A stretch of 64,000 nt of DNA, from positions 930,001 to 994,000 of the forward strand of contig OY760498.1 in assembly GCA_963663675.1 (NCBI GenBank), given 5' to 3'. Position 1 is the first letter of the stretch. The number at the start of each line of letters is the position of its first letter. The stretch is from CAINVV01 sp963663675. GTDB taxonomy: Bacteria > Bacteroidota > Bacteroidia > Bacteroidales > Prolixibacteraceae. The translations under genes were made by a program, and so were the position numbers. The notes under the pieces are model-generated. The model was not told the DNA's origin, made no database searches, and saw only the letters and a program-made list of their open reading frames with translations. Below are positions 37,115-46,207 of the stretch, piece by piece.

Positions 37115-38507
37115 CCACCTCCTCCATTGCTGAAGGAATTGTAATATTACTGAATCCTGCGGCTTCCATTTTTTCTTTGTAAAAAGTTTGTGCTTCATAA
37201 TCGCCGTGTACCAGGAAGACTTTTTGGACAGACTTATTGTCCTGGCAGCTGAGGAAAGACAGCATTTCGCTGTAATCACCATGTCCGCTGAATGCTTCAA
37301 TCCTCTTGATTTCAGCATTTACACTGTATTTATTGCCAAAAATGGATACAGTTTTTTCTCCATTGATAAGTCGGGCACCTAAGGTTCGAGGGGCGCAATA
37401 ACCTACCACGAGAATGGTATTTTTTGGATCGGAGATGTTGTTTGCCAGGTGATGCTTGATTCGCCCGGCCTCCATCATCCCGGAGGCAGATATAATAATG
37501 CAGGGCTTTTTGAATGAATTGAGTTTTTTCGAATCATTTGTCGATGTGATATAATGAAGTGAATTGAATCCAAATGGATCATCGTCATTTTCAAGCACTT
37601 TCATTACCTCTTCGTTAAAGCATTCCTGGTGAAGACGGAAAATTCCCGTCGCATTTACTGCAAGCGGACTATCGACATAAATTTGAATTTTTGGTAATAA
37701 TCCGGCATTGTAAAAATTATTGAGGCTAAATACGATATCCTGCGTCCTGCCGATAGCGAAAGACGGAATGATCAGTTTACCCTTCTTGACAACGCATGTG
37801 TCATTCACAACTTTCAGCAGATCCTCTTCTGCATGGGCAATTTGCTTATGCAGTCTGTTTCCGTAAGTAGATTCAGTGATCAGGTAATCGCATTGCCTGA
37901 ATCCGTCTGGTGATTTTAAAACCCTGCTGGTTGGACGGCCAATATCACCCGTATAGGCAAGTTTGACAGTTTTCCCTTTTTCTGTGATTTCGAGAAAGGC
38001 AGTACCTGCACCCAGGAGGTGGCCATTGTTGGTGAAGCGAACTTTTACACTGTCATCAATGTAAAATTTCCGGTTGTAGGCAACACCAATGAACAGTTCC
38101 ATGCTCATTTTTGCATCTTCAACCGTATAAATAGGTTCGACTGGCTCCAATCCGCGCTTGATCAGCTTCTTGTTGTACCATTTTACGTCAAGTTCCTGAA
38201 TATGTCCGCTATCGGCCAGCATTATGGCACAAAGGTCGCGGGTTGCATTGGTACAGATGACGGATCCCCTGAACCCCAGTTTATATACATACGGAATTAA
38301 ACCCGAATGGTCGATATGGGCATGTGTCAGAATGATGTGATCTATCTCCTTTGGATCAAATCCGAGGTTCCGGTTTGAACCATCCGTTTCCATTCCCTTT
38401 CCCTGGAACATTCCACAATCCAAAAGAATTTTTTTGCCATTCTCAAGCGTAATCAGATGTTTACTGCCGGTCACTTCACGGGCGGCTCCAATAAATTTTA
38501 TCTTCAT
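37107..38507 (-). CDS. Metallo-beta-lactamase / beta-CASP RNA-processing protein
   Basis: About 466 residues from the ATG at 38507, whose MKIKFIGAAREVTGSKHL is the standard family start; an ATG at 38564 adds 19 atypical residues. The zinc motif LTHAHIDHSGLIPY has His62, His64, Asp66 and His67. A beta-CASP insert and the C-terminal RNA-specificity motif with EAFSGHGDYSEM follow. It is related to CPSF-73 and to bacterial YsgC/RNase J relatives. Probable ribonuclease; target RNA unknown. Confidence 0.88.
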   Translation of the reverse strand: MKIKFIGAAREVTGSKHLITLENGKKILLDCGMFQGKGMETDGSNRNLGFDPKEIDHIILTHAHIDHSGLIPYVYKLGFRGSVICTNATRDLCAIMLADSGHIQELDVKWYNKKLIKRGLEPVEPIYTVEDAKMSMELFIGVAYNRKFYIDDSVKVRFTNNGHLLGAGTAFLEITEKGKTVKLAYTGDIGRPTSRVLKSPDGFRQCDYLITESTYGNRLHKQIAHAEEDLLKVVNDTCVVKKGKLIIPSFAIGRTQDIVFSLNNFYNAGLLPKIQIYVDSPLAVNATGIFRLHQECFNEEVMKVLENDDDPFGFNSLHYITSTNDSKKLNSFKKPCIIISASGMMEAGRIKHHLANNISDPKNTILVVGYCAPRTLGARLINGEKTVSIFGNKYSVNAEIKRIEAFSGHGDYSEMLSFLSCQDNKSVQKVFLVHGDYEAQTFYKEKMEAAGFSNITIPSAMEEVVI

Positions 38508-38646
38508 CGAAATCGGTTTTTGTTTTGCTGCTTTGAATTTGCGATTTAAATATTCTGAAATCAATATTCAATGACAGGTTTAAAAATTAACAGAATACAG
38601 TGCCCTAAAGTTAATCAATAAATTGTCCTGTTCATGAAAAGGGACA

Positions 38647-38681
38647 AGAAAACGCCCTTCCCCGGAAGAAAGAGCGCTTAA
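38647..38681 (-). terminator. Terminator of the EF-G2 gene
   Basis: On the minus strand AGCGCTCTT pairs with AAGGGCGTT (two G-U pairs) across a ten-base loop and is followed by TTTTCTT. It lies just downstream of the leftward EF-G paralogue. Confidence 0.55.
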
Positions 38682-38705
38682 AAGATAGTATTCAGCCGGA
38701 CAGTG

Positions 38706-40862
38706 TTACTCCTCAGTTTGAGTAGCAGCATATGCTTTGAGCAGTTCATCCTGAACCTCGGCAGGTACTTTTTCGTAGCTGGCAAATTTCATTTTGAACA
38801 TGGCACGTCCTTGGGTGACAGAACTTAACGTGGTTGAATATTTATTCATTTCCTTGAGAGGAACTTTTGCAACAATTTTCTCAAAACCTTTTTCTGAGGA
38901 CATTCCCATTATCAGGGCCCTGCGATTTTGCAAGTCTCCCATTACATCGCCCATGCGATCGCCGGGGACTAGTACTTCAACATCGTATATTGGCTCAAGA
39001 ATCTTGGCTCCTGCTTTTTTGAATGCAAGACTGAATGCATTTCTACCGGCTAAGCGGAATGAAATCTCGTTGGAGTCGACAGGATGCATCTTTCCCTCAT
39101 AAATACAAACGCGGATGTCACGGGCATAAGAACCGGTAAGTGGACCTTCTTCCATTTTCTCCATGATACCCTTGAGGATAGCCGGATGGAAACGAGCGTC
39201 AATAGAGCCACCTACGATACAGTTGCAAAAAACGAGTTTCCCACCCCATGGGAGTTCAGTTACCTCAGTTCCACGCAAGCTCACTTTCATCTCCTTGCCA
39301 TCAATCATGAAGGCCGTCGGAGCAGGCATACCATCTTCGTATGGTTCAATAACCATATGCACCTCTCCAAACTGGCCTGATCCGCCACTTTGTTTGCGAT
39401 GACGGTAATCAGCCTGGGCAACTTTGGTAATAGTTTCCCGGTAAGGGATTTTCGGGCTCAAGAACTGGATGTCCAGCTTAAAGACGTTGTCGAAATACCA
39501 TTTCAATGTGTTGATGTGGTATTCTCCCTGGCCGTGTATCAGAATTTGTTTTAATTCTTTTGAATATTCAATGATATAAGTTGGATCTTCCTCATGTAAC
39601 CGATGGAGGTATTCACCCAGCTTCTCTTCATCAGACTCATTAACTGCCTTTACAGCAGTAGTATATCTTGGAGCAGGAAATTGGATTGGAGGAAATTCAA
39701 TTTCTGCATCTTTATCGCATAAAGTATTATTATGCTTGACGTCTTTCAACTTAACAGTCGCACCAATATCGCCAGCGACCATCTCCGGCACTTTCGTCCT
39801 GTTTTTTCCAGCAACGGCAAAGATTTGAGAGATACGCTCCTTAGAATTCTTCGCCATGTTGGTTAAATCCATACCCTCTTTCAACGTGCCGGAAATCACT
39901 TTGAAATAGGTGACTTCACCAACGTGTTGCTCAAGAGCTGTTTTAAATACAAAAATGGAAGTAGGACCCTGGGTGCTGATTGGAATCATTTTCCCGTCGA
40001 CTGTTTCAACAGGAGCAAGTTCACCAGGATGAGGAGCTACATTTACAATGAAATCCATAAGGCGGCGTATACCCATGTCCTTCGCAGCGCAGGTACAGAA
40101 CACAGGGAACAATCCTCTGTTGAGCATGCCCAGTTTCAGTCCTTTTTTCATTTCATCTTCATTCAGGGAGCCCTGTTCGAAGAAAAGTTCCATCAAAGCC
40201 TCATCGTTCTCTGCTGCCATCTCAACCAGCATGTTATGATATTCTTCAGCCTTTACCAATTCTGAAGCCGGGATTTCAAGGATCTCCGGTTTCCCGCCGT
40301 TTGGACCCCACTGAAGCATTTTCATCTTCACAACATCGATGGCTTTGTTGTAGCCTAGTCCCGGATTAACCGGATATTGTACGATGGCCAGCTTGTTACC
40401 AAAAGTAGTCTTGGCCATTTCGAGTGTATTTTCCCAGTTGCTGTTTTCGTGATCCAGGTGGTTCACCACAAAAATCAGCGGTTTGTGAAATTTTTCAGCG
40501 TTACGGTTGGCAATTTCGGTACCTACCTCTACGCCATTAACAGCGTTGAAAACAAGTAATCCGGTCGCGGCAACACTCAGTGCAGGAATTACACCACCCA
40601 CGAAATCATCCATCCCCGGAGTGTCGATGATGTTAATTTTACATCCTTCAAATTCGGTATACAGAACAGTTTCATGAACAGAATTGCCATACTCTTGCTC
40701 GACGAGGTTATAGTCAGACGCAGTATTCTTGCTTTTTACATCACCTCTGCGGTTAATAATCCCACCCTCGAAGAGCATGGCTTCTACAAGGGTGGTTTTC
40801 CCAGCACCCGAATTACCAAGCACCGTAATGTTCCTGATTTCATTTGTTTGATATACTTTCAT
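38706..40862 (-). CDS. EF-G paralogue (EF-G2 type) with altered G domain
   Basis: About 718 residues from the ATG at 40862 (MKVYQTNEIRNITVLG); an upstream ATG at 40922 is unlikely. The five EF-G domains are present, including the tip region SGGSGQFGEVHMVIEP of domain IV. The G domain differs from canonical fusA at 46.2 kb: Walker A is GNSGAGKTT, the switch II motif is DTPGMDD with Met84 where EF-G has the catalytic His, G4 is NHLD instead of NKMD, and switch I lacks the RGITI motif. A Bacteroides EF-G2 of this kind has been reported to act without GTP hydrolysis. Single gene with its own terminator. Confidence 0.85.
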   Translation of the reverse strand: MKVYQTNEIRNITVLGNSGAGKTTLVEAMLFEGGIINRRGDVKSKNTASDYNLVEQEYGNSVHETVLYTEFEGCKINIIDTPGMDDFVGGVIPALSVAATGLLVFNAVNGVEVGTEIANRNAEKFHKPLIFVVNHLDHENSNWENTLEMAKTTFGNKLAIVQYPVNPGLGYNKAIDVVKMKMLQWGPNGGKPEILEIPASELVKAEEYHNMLVEMAAENDEALMELFFEQGSLNEDEMKKGLKLGMLNRGLFPVFCTCAAKDMGIRRLMDFIVNVAPHPGELAPVETVDGKMIPISTQGPTSIFVFKTALEQHVGEVTYFKVISGTLKEGMDLTNMAKNSKERISQIFAVAGKNRTKVPEMVAGDIGATVKLKDVKHNNTLCDKDAEIEFPPIQFPAPRYTTAVKAVNESDEEKLGEYLHRLHEEDPTYIIEYSKELKQILIHGQGEYHINTLKWYFDNVFKLDIQFLSPKIPYRETITKVAQADYRHRKQSGGSGQFGEVHMVIEPYEDGMPAPTAFMIDGKEMKVSLRGTEVTELPWGGKLVFCNCIVGGSIDARFHPAILKGIMEKMEEGPLTGSYARDIRVCIYEGKMHPVDSNEISFRLAGRNAFSLAFKKAGAKILEPIYDVEVLVPGDRMGDVMGDLQNRRALIMGMSSEKGFEKIVAKVPLKEMNKYSTTLSSVTQGRAMFKMKFASYEKVPAEVQDELLKAYAATQTEE

Positions 40863-41197
40863 CTCGAAAAATTTAAATAAAATTATCTGGTTATTTAGAA
40901 AACTTATTTTCAATCCCTTCAAAAATAGAAATTATTTAAAATGATACCACCGGCTTTAAAATTTTCGATTTTCGATTTTAATATTTCGATTTTCGAAAAA
41001 ATTGCAAACTGCATTATATCAAGGTAATGTATGTAAGCCTAAACATTCCTGTCATAGCATTTTATGTTACTAAACATGTTATTCAATTTTGAACATACTT
41101 GGAAGATATTTTTCCATCATTGATTTCTAAAACTATGTTTAATCAACATCCTGAAATTTTTTGCATATTTGCAATTAACTAACACTGATTCACTCTG
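40863..41197. other. 335-base divergent region with TTTTCGA repeats
   Basis: No supported gene. It separates leftward EF-G2 from the rightward exporter operon. At 40961-41001 the heptamer TTTTCGA and near variants occur four times, ending in the palindrome TTTTCGAAAA; this could be a regulator-binding site or low-complexity DNA. Confidence 0.5.
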
Positions 41198-43387
41198 ATG
41201 CAACGGTTCCCCTTTTTTAAGCAATTGGATGCCATGGATTGCGGACCATCCTGCCTGAGGATGATCGCTAAGTTTTATGGCAAAAATTTTTCGTTGCAGA
41301 CAATCCGCGAAAGAAGTTATCTGACCCGTGAAGGAGTTTCATTCCTGGGAATGTCCGATGCTGCAGAATCGATTGGAATGAGGTCAGTTGGAGCCAGGGT
41401 AAGTTACCAGCAACTTTCGGAACAAGTTCCGTTGCCTGCAATCGTACACTGGAAGGAGGAACATTTTATCGTTGTTTACGCTGTAAAGAAGGGGAAGGTA
41501 TTTGTTGCAGATCCTGCATATGGCCTTATTACCTACAAGCAAGCAGAATTTCTGCAAGGCTGGTGCGGCATTACTGATGCAGCAAAGGCCAGGGGCCTGG
41601 CCCTGATTCTTGAACCCACACCGGACTTTTACAGTCTGGCTGATGAAAAAATTGACAAGTCTTCTTTGTCCTACCTGTTCACCTATCTGCGCAACCAAAA
41701 GAAATTTCTCTGGCAACTTTTCGCCGGACTGCTGCTTGGCAGTCTTTTCCAGCTGATTTTTCCCCTCCTGACTCAGTCTATGGTCGATGTTGGGATCAAC
41801 AACAACGATCTTGGATTTGTAACCTTGATTTTAATAGCCCAGCTGATCCTTTTTGTCTCACAAACATCCGTTGAGCTGATTCGCAGCTGGATATTGCTCC
41901 ACCTGACAACGCGTCTCAATATTTCCCTTATTTCCGACTTTCTGATCAAACTGATGCGGTTACCGATCAGTTTTTTTGATACCAAAATGATTGGGGATAT
42001 GCTTCAAAGGATCGGAGACCATACCCGTATCGAGAATTTCCTTACCAATCAATCCCTGAATGTCCTTTTCTCGATGGTTAACCTGGTCATCTTTTCCATT
42101 GTCCTGGCTTTGTACAGTTGGATTATTCTTGCTGTATTCCTTGTAGGAAGTATATTATATATATTATGGATCATGCTTTTCCTAAAAAAAAGACGTGAAC
42201 TTGATTTCAGGAGATTTTCGCAACTTTCAGAAAACCAGGCAAAACTGATAGAATTGATGCATGGGATGCAGGAGATCAAACTCAACAATTGTGAAAAACA
42301 AAAAAGATGGGAGTGGGAGCGAATCCAGGCCCGCTTATTTCATGTGAATATCAAAAGGCTTTCTTTGTCTCAGACGCAAACCATTGGTTCATCCTTTATC
42401 AACCAGCTTAAAAATATCCTGATAAGTTTTATTGCAGCAAGGCTGGTCATTGACGGGCATATAACCATTGGAGCCATGGTCGCCGTTTCGTACATTATCG
42501 GACAGATGAACAGCCCGCTCAACAGCCTGATGGAGTTTATCCAGACTACACAGGATGCTATGATTTCCCTGGAACGGCTGAATGAAATTCATACCAGGCC
42601 CAATGAAGAAGATCCGGAGGCACATAAAGTAACTCTATTCCCGGAAGTTAGGGAAATTACCCTACAGGATTTAAATTTCCAATATGAAGGACCAAGATCA
42701 CCCATGGTATTAAAAAATATTACCCTTCATATTCCGGCCAATCGCACCACTGCCATTGTCGGAATGAGCGGAAGCGGTAAAACTACGCTGATAAAGATGA
42801 TGCTTGGATTTTACCCCCCGGTCTCCGGTTCAATCCATTTGGGGGAGATAAGTTTATCCCATTTTTCCATGCAGTTATGGAGGGAAAAATGCGGGGTTGT
42901 TATGCAGGATGGATTTATTTTTTCTGATTCTATACTTAACAATATAGCAGTCGGTGTTGACAAGGTTGACAGGCAAAGGCTGCTTGAGGCTGTTAAGATG
43001 GCAAACATACAGGATTATGTAGAGTCATTGCCATTAGGCTACCAGACAAAAATCGGTCAGGAAGGAGTTGGCCTGAGCCAGGGCCAAAAACAAAGGATTT
43101 TGATTGCACGTGCTATTTATAAAAATCCGGATTTTCTTTTCTTCGATGAGGCAACCAATGCCCTGGATGCCAACAATGAAAAGGTAATCATGGAAAACAT
43201 GGATCAGTTCTACAAGGGAAGGACCGTTGTAGTAGTTGCACACCGTTTAAGCACTGTCAGGAATGCCGATCAGATAATTGTCCTGGATAAGGGCGAAATA
43301 GTTGAACAGGGGACCCATCAGCAGTTGATCGACCTTAAGGGGAGTTATTTTAATTTAGTAAGGAACCAACTCGAGCTGGGCGCTTAA
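41198..43387 (+). CDS. Peptidase-C39 ABC exporter (PCAT), bacteriocin/peptide processing
   Basis: 729 residues. The N-terminal C39 peptidase domain has an intact catalytic set: Gln9, Cys15 in MDCGPSCL, His89 and Asp105 in ADPAYG. Membrane helices span about 160-440. The ATPase domain has Walker A GMSGSGKTT at 522-530, signature LSQGQ and Walker B FLFFDEATN. Such proteins cut leader peptides after double glycine and export the core. No substrate gene is adjacent; the two identical double-glycine peptides at 7.3 and 9.7 kb fit its specificity. Followed after 49 bases by its HlyD partner. Confidence 0.92.
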   Translation: MQRFPFFKQLDAMDCGPSCLRMIAKFYGKNFSLQTIRERSYLTREGVSFLGMSDAAESIGMRSVGARVSYQQLSEQVPLPAIVHWKEEHFIVVYAVKKGKVFVADPAYGLITYKQAEFLQGWCGITDAAKARGLALILEPTPDFYSLADEKIDKSSLSYLFTYLRNQKKFLWQLFAGLLLGSLFQLIFPLLTQSMVDVGINNNDLGFVTLILIAQLILFVSQTSVELIRSWILLHLTTRLNISLISDFLIKLMRLPISFFDTKMIGDMLQRIGDHTRIENFLTNQSLNVLFSMVNLVIFSIVLALYSWIILAVFLVGSILYILWIMLFLKKRRELDFRRFSQLSENQAKLIELMHGMQEIKLNNCEKQKRWEWERIQARLFHVNIKRLSLSQTQTIGSSFINQLKNILISFIAARLVIDGHITIGAMVAVSYIIGQMNSPLNSLMEFIQTTQDAMISLERLNEIHTRPNEEDPEAHKVTLFPEVREITLQDLNFQYEGPRSPMVLKNITLHIPANRTTAIVGMSGSGKTTLIKMMLGFYPPVSGSIHLGEISLSHFSMQLWREKCGVVMQDGFIFSDSILNNIAVGVDKVDRQRLLEAVKMANIQDYVESLPLGYQTKIGQEGVGLSQGQKQRILIARAIYKNPDFLFFDEATNALDANNEKVIMENMDQFYKGRTVVVVAHRLSTVRNADQIIVLDKGEIVEQGTHQQLIDLKGSYFNLVRNQLELGA

Positions 43388-43436
43388 CTGTTAGCCTTTG
43401 ATAACTCTGAGTACATCAGGTAATTAATTTTACGGT

Positions 43437-44744
43437 ATGTCGAAGAAATTGGATGAGATTGAAATACGCAGTGAAGAAGTTCAGGATCTCCTGGGCAGGG
43501 TTCCTTCTTGGATTACCAGGAATGGAATTCTCCTCATCATTGCGCTGCTCCTGGTTTTAGTAGCCGGTAGCTGGTTTTTTAAATATCCTGATATTATCAC
43601 AGCACCGGTTGTGGTCACATCTGACAATCCGCCTGTTCATCTTCTGGCAAGGGTTGATGGCAAGTTGACAGACATCAGGGTGCAAGACAAGGGAAAAGTT
43701 GACAGGGGCGATTTGTTGGCAATGCTTGAAACCTCATTAAATTTCAATGACCTGCTCAACCTGAAAAAGCAACTGGCGATTCTGGTTCCATTTCTGAAGG
43801 ATTTTAAACCCGATAAAATGGTCTCCTTTCAGCAAAATTATATATTGGGCGAGATTCAGCCCCAGTTTGCCGATTTTTCAAAAAAGTACCGGGATTATTC
43901 CCAGTTTATTAAGCGCAATTATTATCCCAGTAAGATAAAGTCGCAGCAGAAACAGCTTCGTCTTTCAAAATCAGGCTATAAGTCACAGGTTTCCAAGAAA
44001 AAAGTGCTGGAAGAGGAGCTGAAGATGACCCGAAGGAAATTTCAGCGTGATTCAATCTTAAACAGAAAGGGAGTGCTGTCCCTGGACGATTACGAAAAAT
44101 CCAGGCGGGAGCTGCTTCAGAAACAATTGCAGTATGAAGAGATGCTTTCATCATTATCTGCTACTGAATTAAATATGGAACAAGCCGGCCAGATGGTCGC
44201 AGAGGCTAAGAACCTCTCGGGAGTGGAGGAATCCAACCTGCAACTCTCACTTAAGGAGGCCTACGAGGTTTTAACAGGTTCTATTGATGTTTGGGAGTTA
44301 AATTACCTGATTAAGTCACCCATCCGGGGGGAAGTCAATTTTTCCAAATTCTGGAGTGTCAATCAGAATGTGACAAAGGGTGAAGTGGTATTCACGGTTA
44401 TCCCTGAAGGCACCAACATATTGGTTGGCAGAGTCAAGCTGAGGTTAATTGGTGCCGGAAAGGTCAGGGTAGGACAGAAGGTAAACCTAAAATTTGCCAA
44501 TTATCCGTACATGGAATACGGATTGGTGAAAGGGGAAGTATCCAGGATTTCTTCTGTTCCGACCGATGATTATTATGCTTTGGAAGTTCTCCTTCCAGGC
44601 CAGCTGGTTTCTACTTACGGGAAAAAATTTGAATTTCAGCAGGAATTGCAGGGCACCGCAGAAATAATAACTGATGATCAAAGATTGCTTTACCGTATAC
44701 TCAATCCCCTTAGGGCAATTTTCAGCGAACGTTTGGCCGACTAA
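43437..44744 (+). CDS. HlyD-family membrane fusion protein
   Basis: 435 residues. A cytoplasmic N-terminus is followed by one membrane helix (about 30-50, GILLIIALLLVLVAGSWFF), a barrel-sandwich half, a coiled-coil hairpin (about 165-280) and the returning IKSPIRGEVNFSKFW half. It is the periplasmic adaptor that links the C39 ABC exporter to an outer-membrane channel. No TolC-like gene is in the window. Same operon as the exporter. Confidence 0.9.
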   Translation: MSKKLDEIEIRSEEVQDLLGRVPSWITRNGILLIIALLLVLVAGSWFFKYPDIITAPVVVTSDNPPVHLLARVDGKLTDIRVQDKGKVDRGDLLAMLETSLNFNDLLNLKKQLAILVPFLKDFKPDKMVSFQQNYILGEIQPQFADFSKKYRDYSQFIKRNYYPSKIKSQQKQLRLSKSGYKSQVSKKKVLEEELKMTRRKFQRDSILNRKGVLSLDDYEKSRRELLQKQLQYEEMLSSLSATELNMEQAGQMVAEAKNLSGVEESNLQLSLKEAYEVLTGSIDVWELNYLIKSPIRGEVNFSKFWSVNQNVTKGEVVFTVIPEGTNILVGRVKLRLIGAGKVRVGQKVNLKFANYPYMEYGLVKGEVSRISSVPTDDYYALEVLLPGQLVSTYGKKFEFQQELQGTAEIITDDQRLLYRILNPLRAIFSERLAD

Positions 44745-45152
44745 TTCCGATTTTTACGGTTAAAGGTTGAAATTGAGAGGTGGAATCAGCATTTTCATTC
44801 ATCTCTGGAATTTTTCTTCCGTTTATTTGTACTGCCTCATTGAACAGGCAGATTATTGTCATAACCTGAACTAGGTGACAAAAATCAGCGAATAATTTTA
44901 CAATATCTGCCTGAAATATAAACAGCGGTGATTGAGTGCTTGGCATTCCCACGACCCATTGAAGGCATTGTCGCTGAAAATCAATTTTTTTTAACGTTGT
45001 AGTGTATTTTACAAAGAAATGTGTACTTTTGCAGTCCATTTTGGAGGAGTTTTGCGAGGTAATAAAGTATTTAATTGCAGAACTTACGGGGAATTGCGAG
45101 ATTTCCCCGGTGGAATTATGTGTGTATTTTTATAAAAATTTAAAAAACGTTT
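44745..45152. other. 408-base region between the exporter operon and rpsL
   Basis: No supported gene. Its last 130 bases carry the strong promoter and leader of the ribosomal cluster; the first part has no clear terminator or repeats. In Bacteroides the rpoBC genes stand just upstream of rpsL, and here they do not. Confidence 0.6.
45024..45031 (+). promoter_or_regulatory. -7 box of the str/S10 ribosomal operon promoter
   Basis: TACTTTTG is a perfect match to the Bacteroidota -7 element TAnnTTTG. It lies 122 bases before rpsL and would leave a leader of about 115 bases. The -33 element is not clear. Confidence 0.6.
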
Positions 45153-45560
45153 ATGCCTACTATTCAACAGTTAGTACGTAAAGGAAGGGTCAATATCGAG
45201 GACAAAAGCAAGTCTCCGGCATTGAGTTCATGCCCACAGCGTAGGGGAGTATGTGTACGTGTCTACACAACAACGCCCAAGAAGCCGAATTCGGCTATGC
45301 GGAAGGTTGCCAGGGTAAGGTTAACCAATGGCAAAGAGGTGAATGCCTATATTCCGGGAGAAGGACACAATTTACAGGAGCACTCAATTGTTCTTGTTCG
45401 CGGTGGTCGTGTTAAAGACCTTCCGGGAGTTCGTTACCACTTAATTCGTGGCGCACTCGATACCGCTGGTGTAGAGGGTCGCAAGCAACGTCGTTCCAAA
45501 TATGGTGCCAAGCGCCCAAAACCGGGACAAGTAGCAGCAGCGACAAAAAAGAAAAAATAA
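45153..45560 (+). CDS. rpsL: Ribosomal protein S12
   Basis: 135 residues, first gene of the cluster. The decoding-site loop TTTPKKPNSA is conserved, with Lys43 corresponding to E. coli Lys42, so no classical streptomycin-resistance change is present. The C-terminal tail is rich in basic residues. Followed by rpsG after 124 bases. Confidence 0.98.
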   Translation: MPTIQQLVRKGRVNIEDKSKSPALSSCPQRRGVCVRVYTTTPKKPNSAMRKVARVRLTNGKEVNAYIPGEGHNLQEHSIVLVRGGRVKDLPGVRYHLIRGALDTAGVEGRKQRRSKYGAKRPKPGQVAAATKKKK

Positions 45561-45684
45561 TTAAGAAAAAAACAATTAGTTATTAGTTTGGAGGTTTGGT
45601 TGAGTAAGGGCTTGTCTTGTACAGGCTGTAAACTGAAGGCTAAACAACAACCGATTCAAATAACACAAACAATTTGTAACTAAG

Positions 45685-46161
45685 ATGAGAAAGACAAAAC
45701 CAAAAAAGCGGATCATTCTTCCCGATCCGAAATTCAACGACGTTCTCGTTACTCGCTTCGTGAACAGTCTTATGTTTGATGGTAAAAAATCCATCGCATT
45801 CAAAATTATTTATGATGCTCTTGATATCGTTGATAAAAAGATGAAAGACAACGAATTGTCTGCTCTTGATATCTGGAAAAAAGCATTGATCAACATCACT
45901 CCGCAGGTTGAGGTTAAAAGTAGGCGCGTTGGTGGTGCCAACTTCCAGGTTCCGATGGAAATCCGTCCTGAAAGAAAAGTCGCCATTTCGATGCGTAACC
46001 TGATCATTTTTGCTAAAAAGCGCTCAGGTCATTCAATGGCTGAAAAATTGGCTGCTGAGACTGTTGCTGCTTATAACGAAGAGGGTGGAGCATTCAAGAA
46101 AAAAGAAGATACACACAGAATGGCAGAGGCAAACCGCGCGTTTGCACACTTCCGGTTTTAA
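45685..46161 (+). CDS. rpsG: Ribosomal protein S7
   Basis: 158 residues. It nucleates the 30S head and contacts the E-site tRNA. VGGANFQVPMEI and the C-terminal RMAEANRAFAHFRF are diagnostic. It lies between rpsL and fusA as in the str operon. Confidence 0.98.
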   Translation: MRKTKPKKRIILPDPKFNDVLVTRFVNSLMFDGKKSIAFKIIYDALDIVDKKMKDNELSALDIWKKALINITPQVEVKSRRVGGANFQVPMEIRPERKVAISMRNLIIFAKKRSGHSMAEKLAAETVAAYNEEGGAFKKKEDTHRMAEANRAFAHFRF

Positions 46162-46207
46162 TCCGGAATATCAGTTTGTTTAGTTAGTTTATGTACGAAA
46201 AAATATA

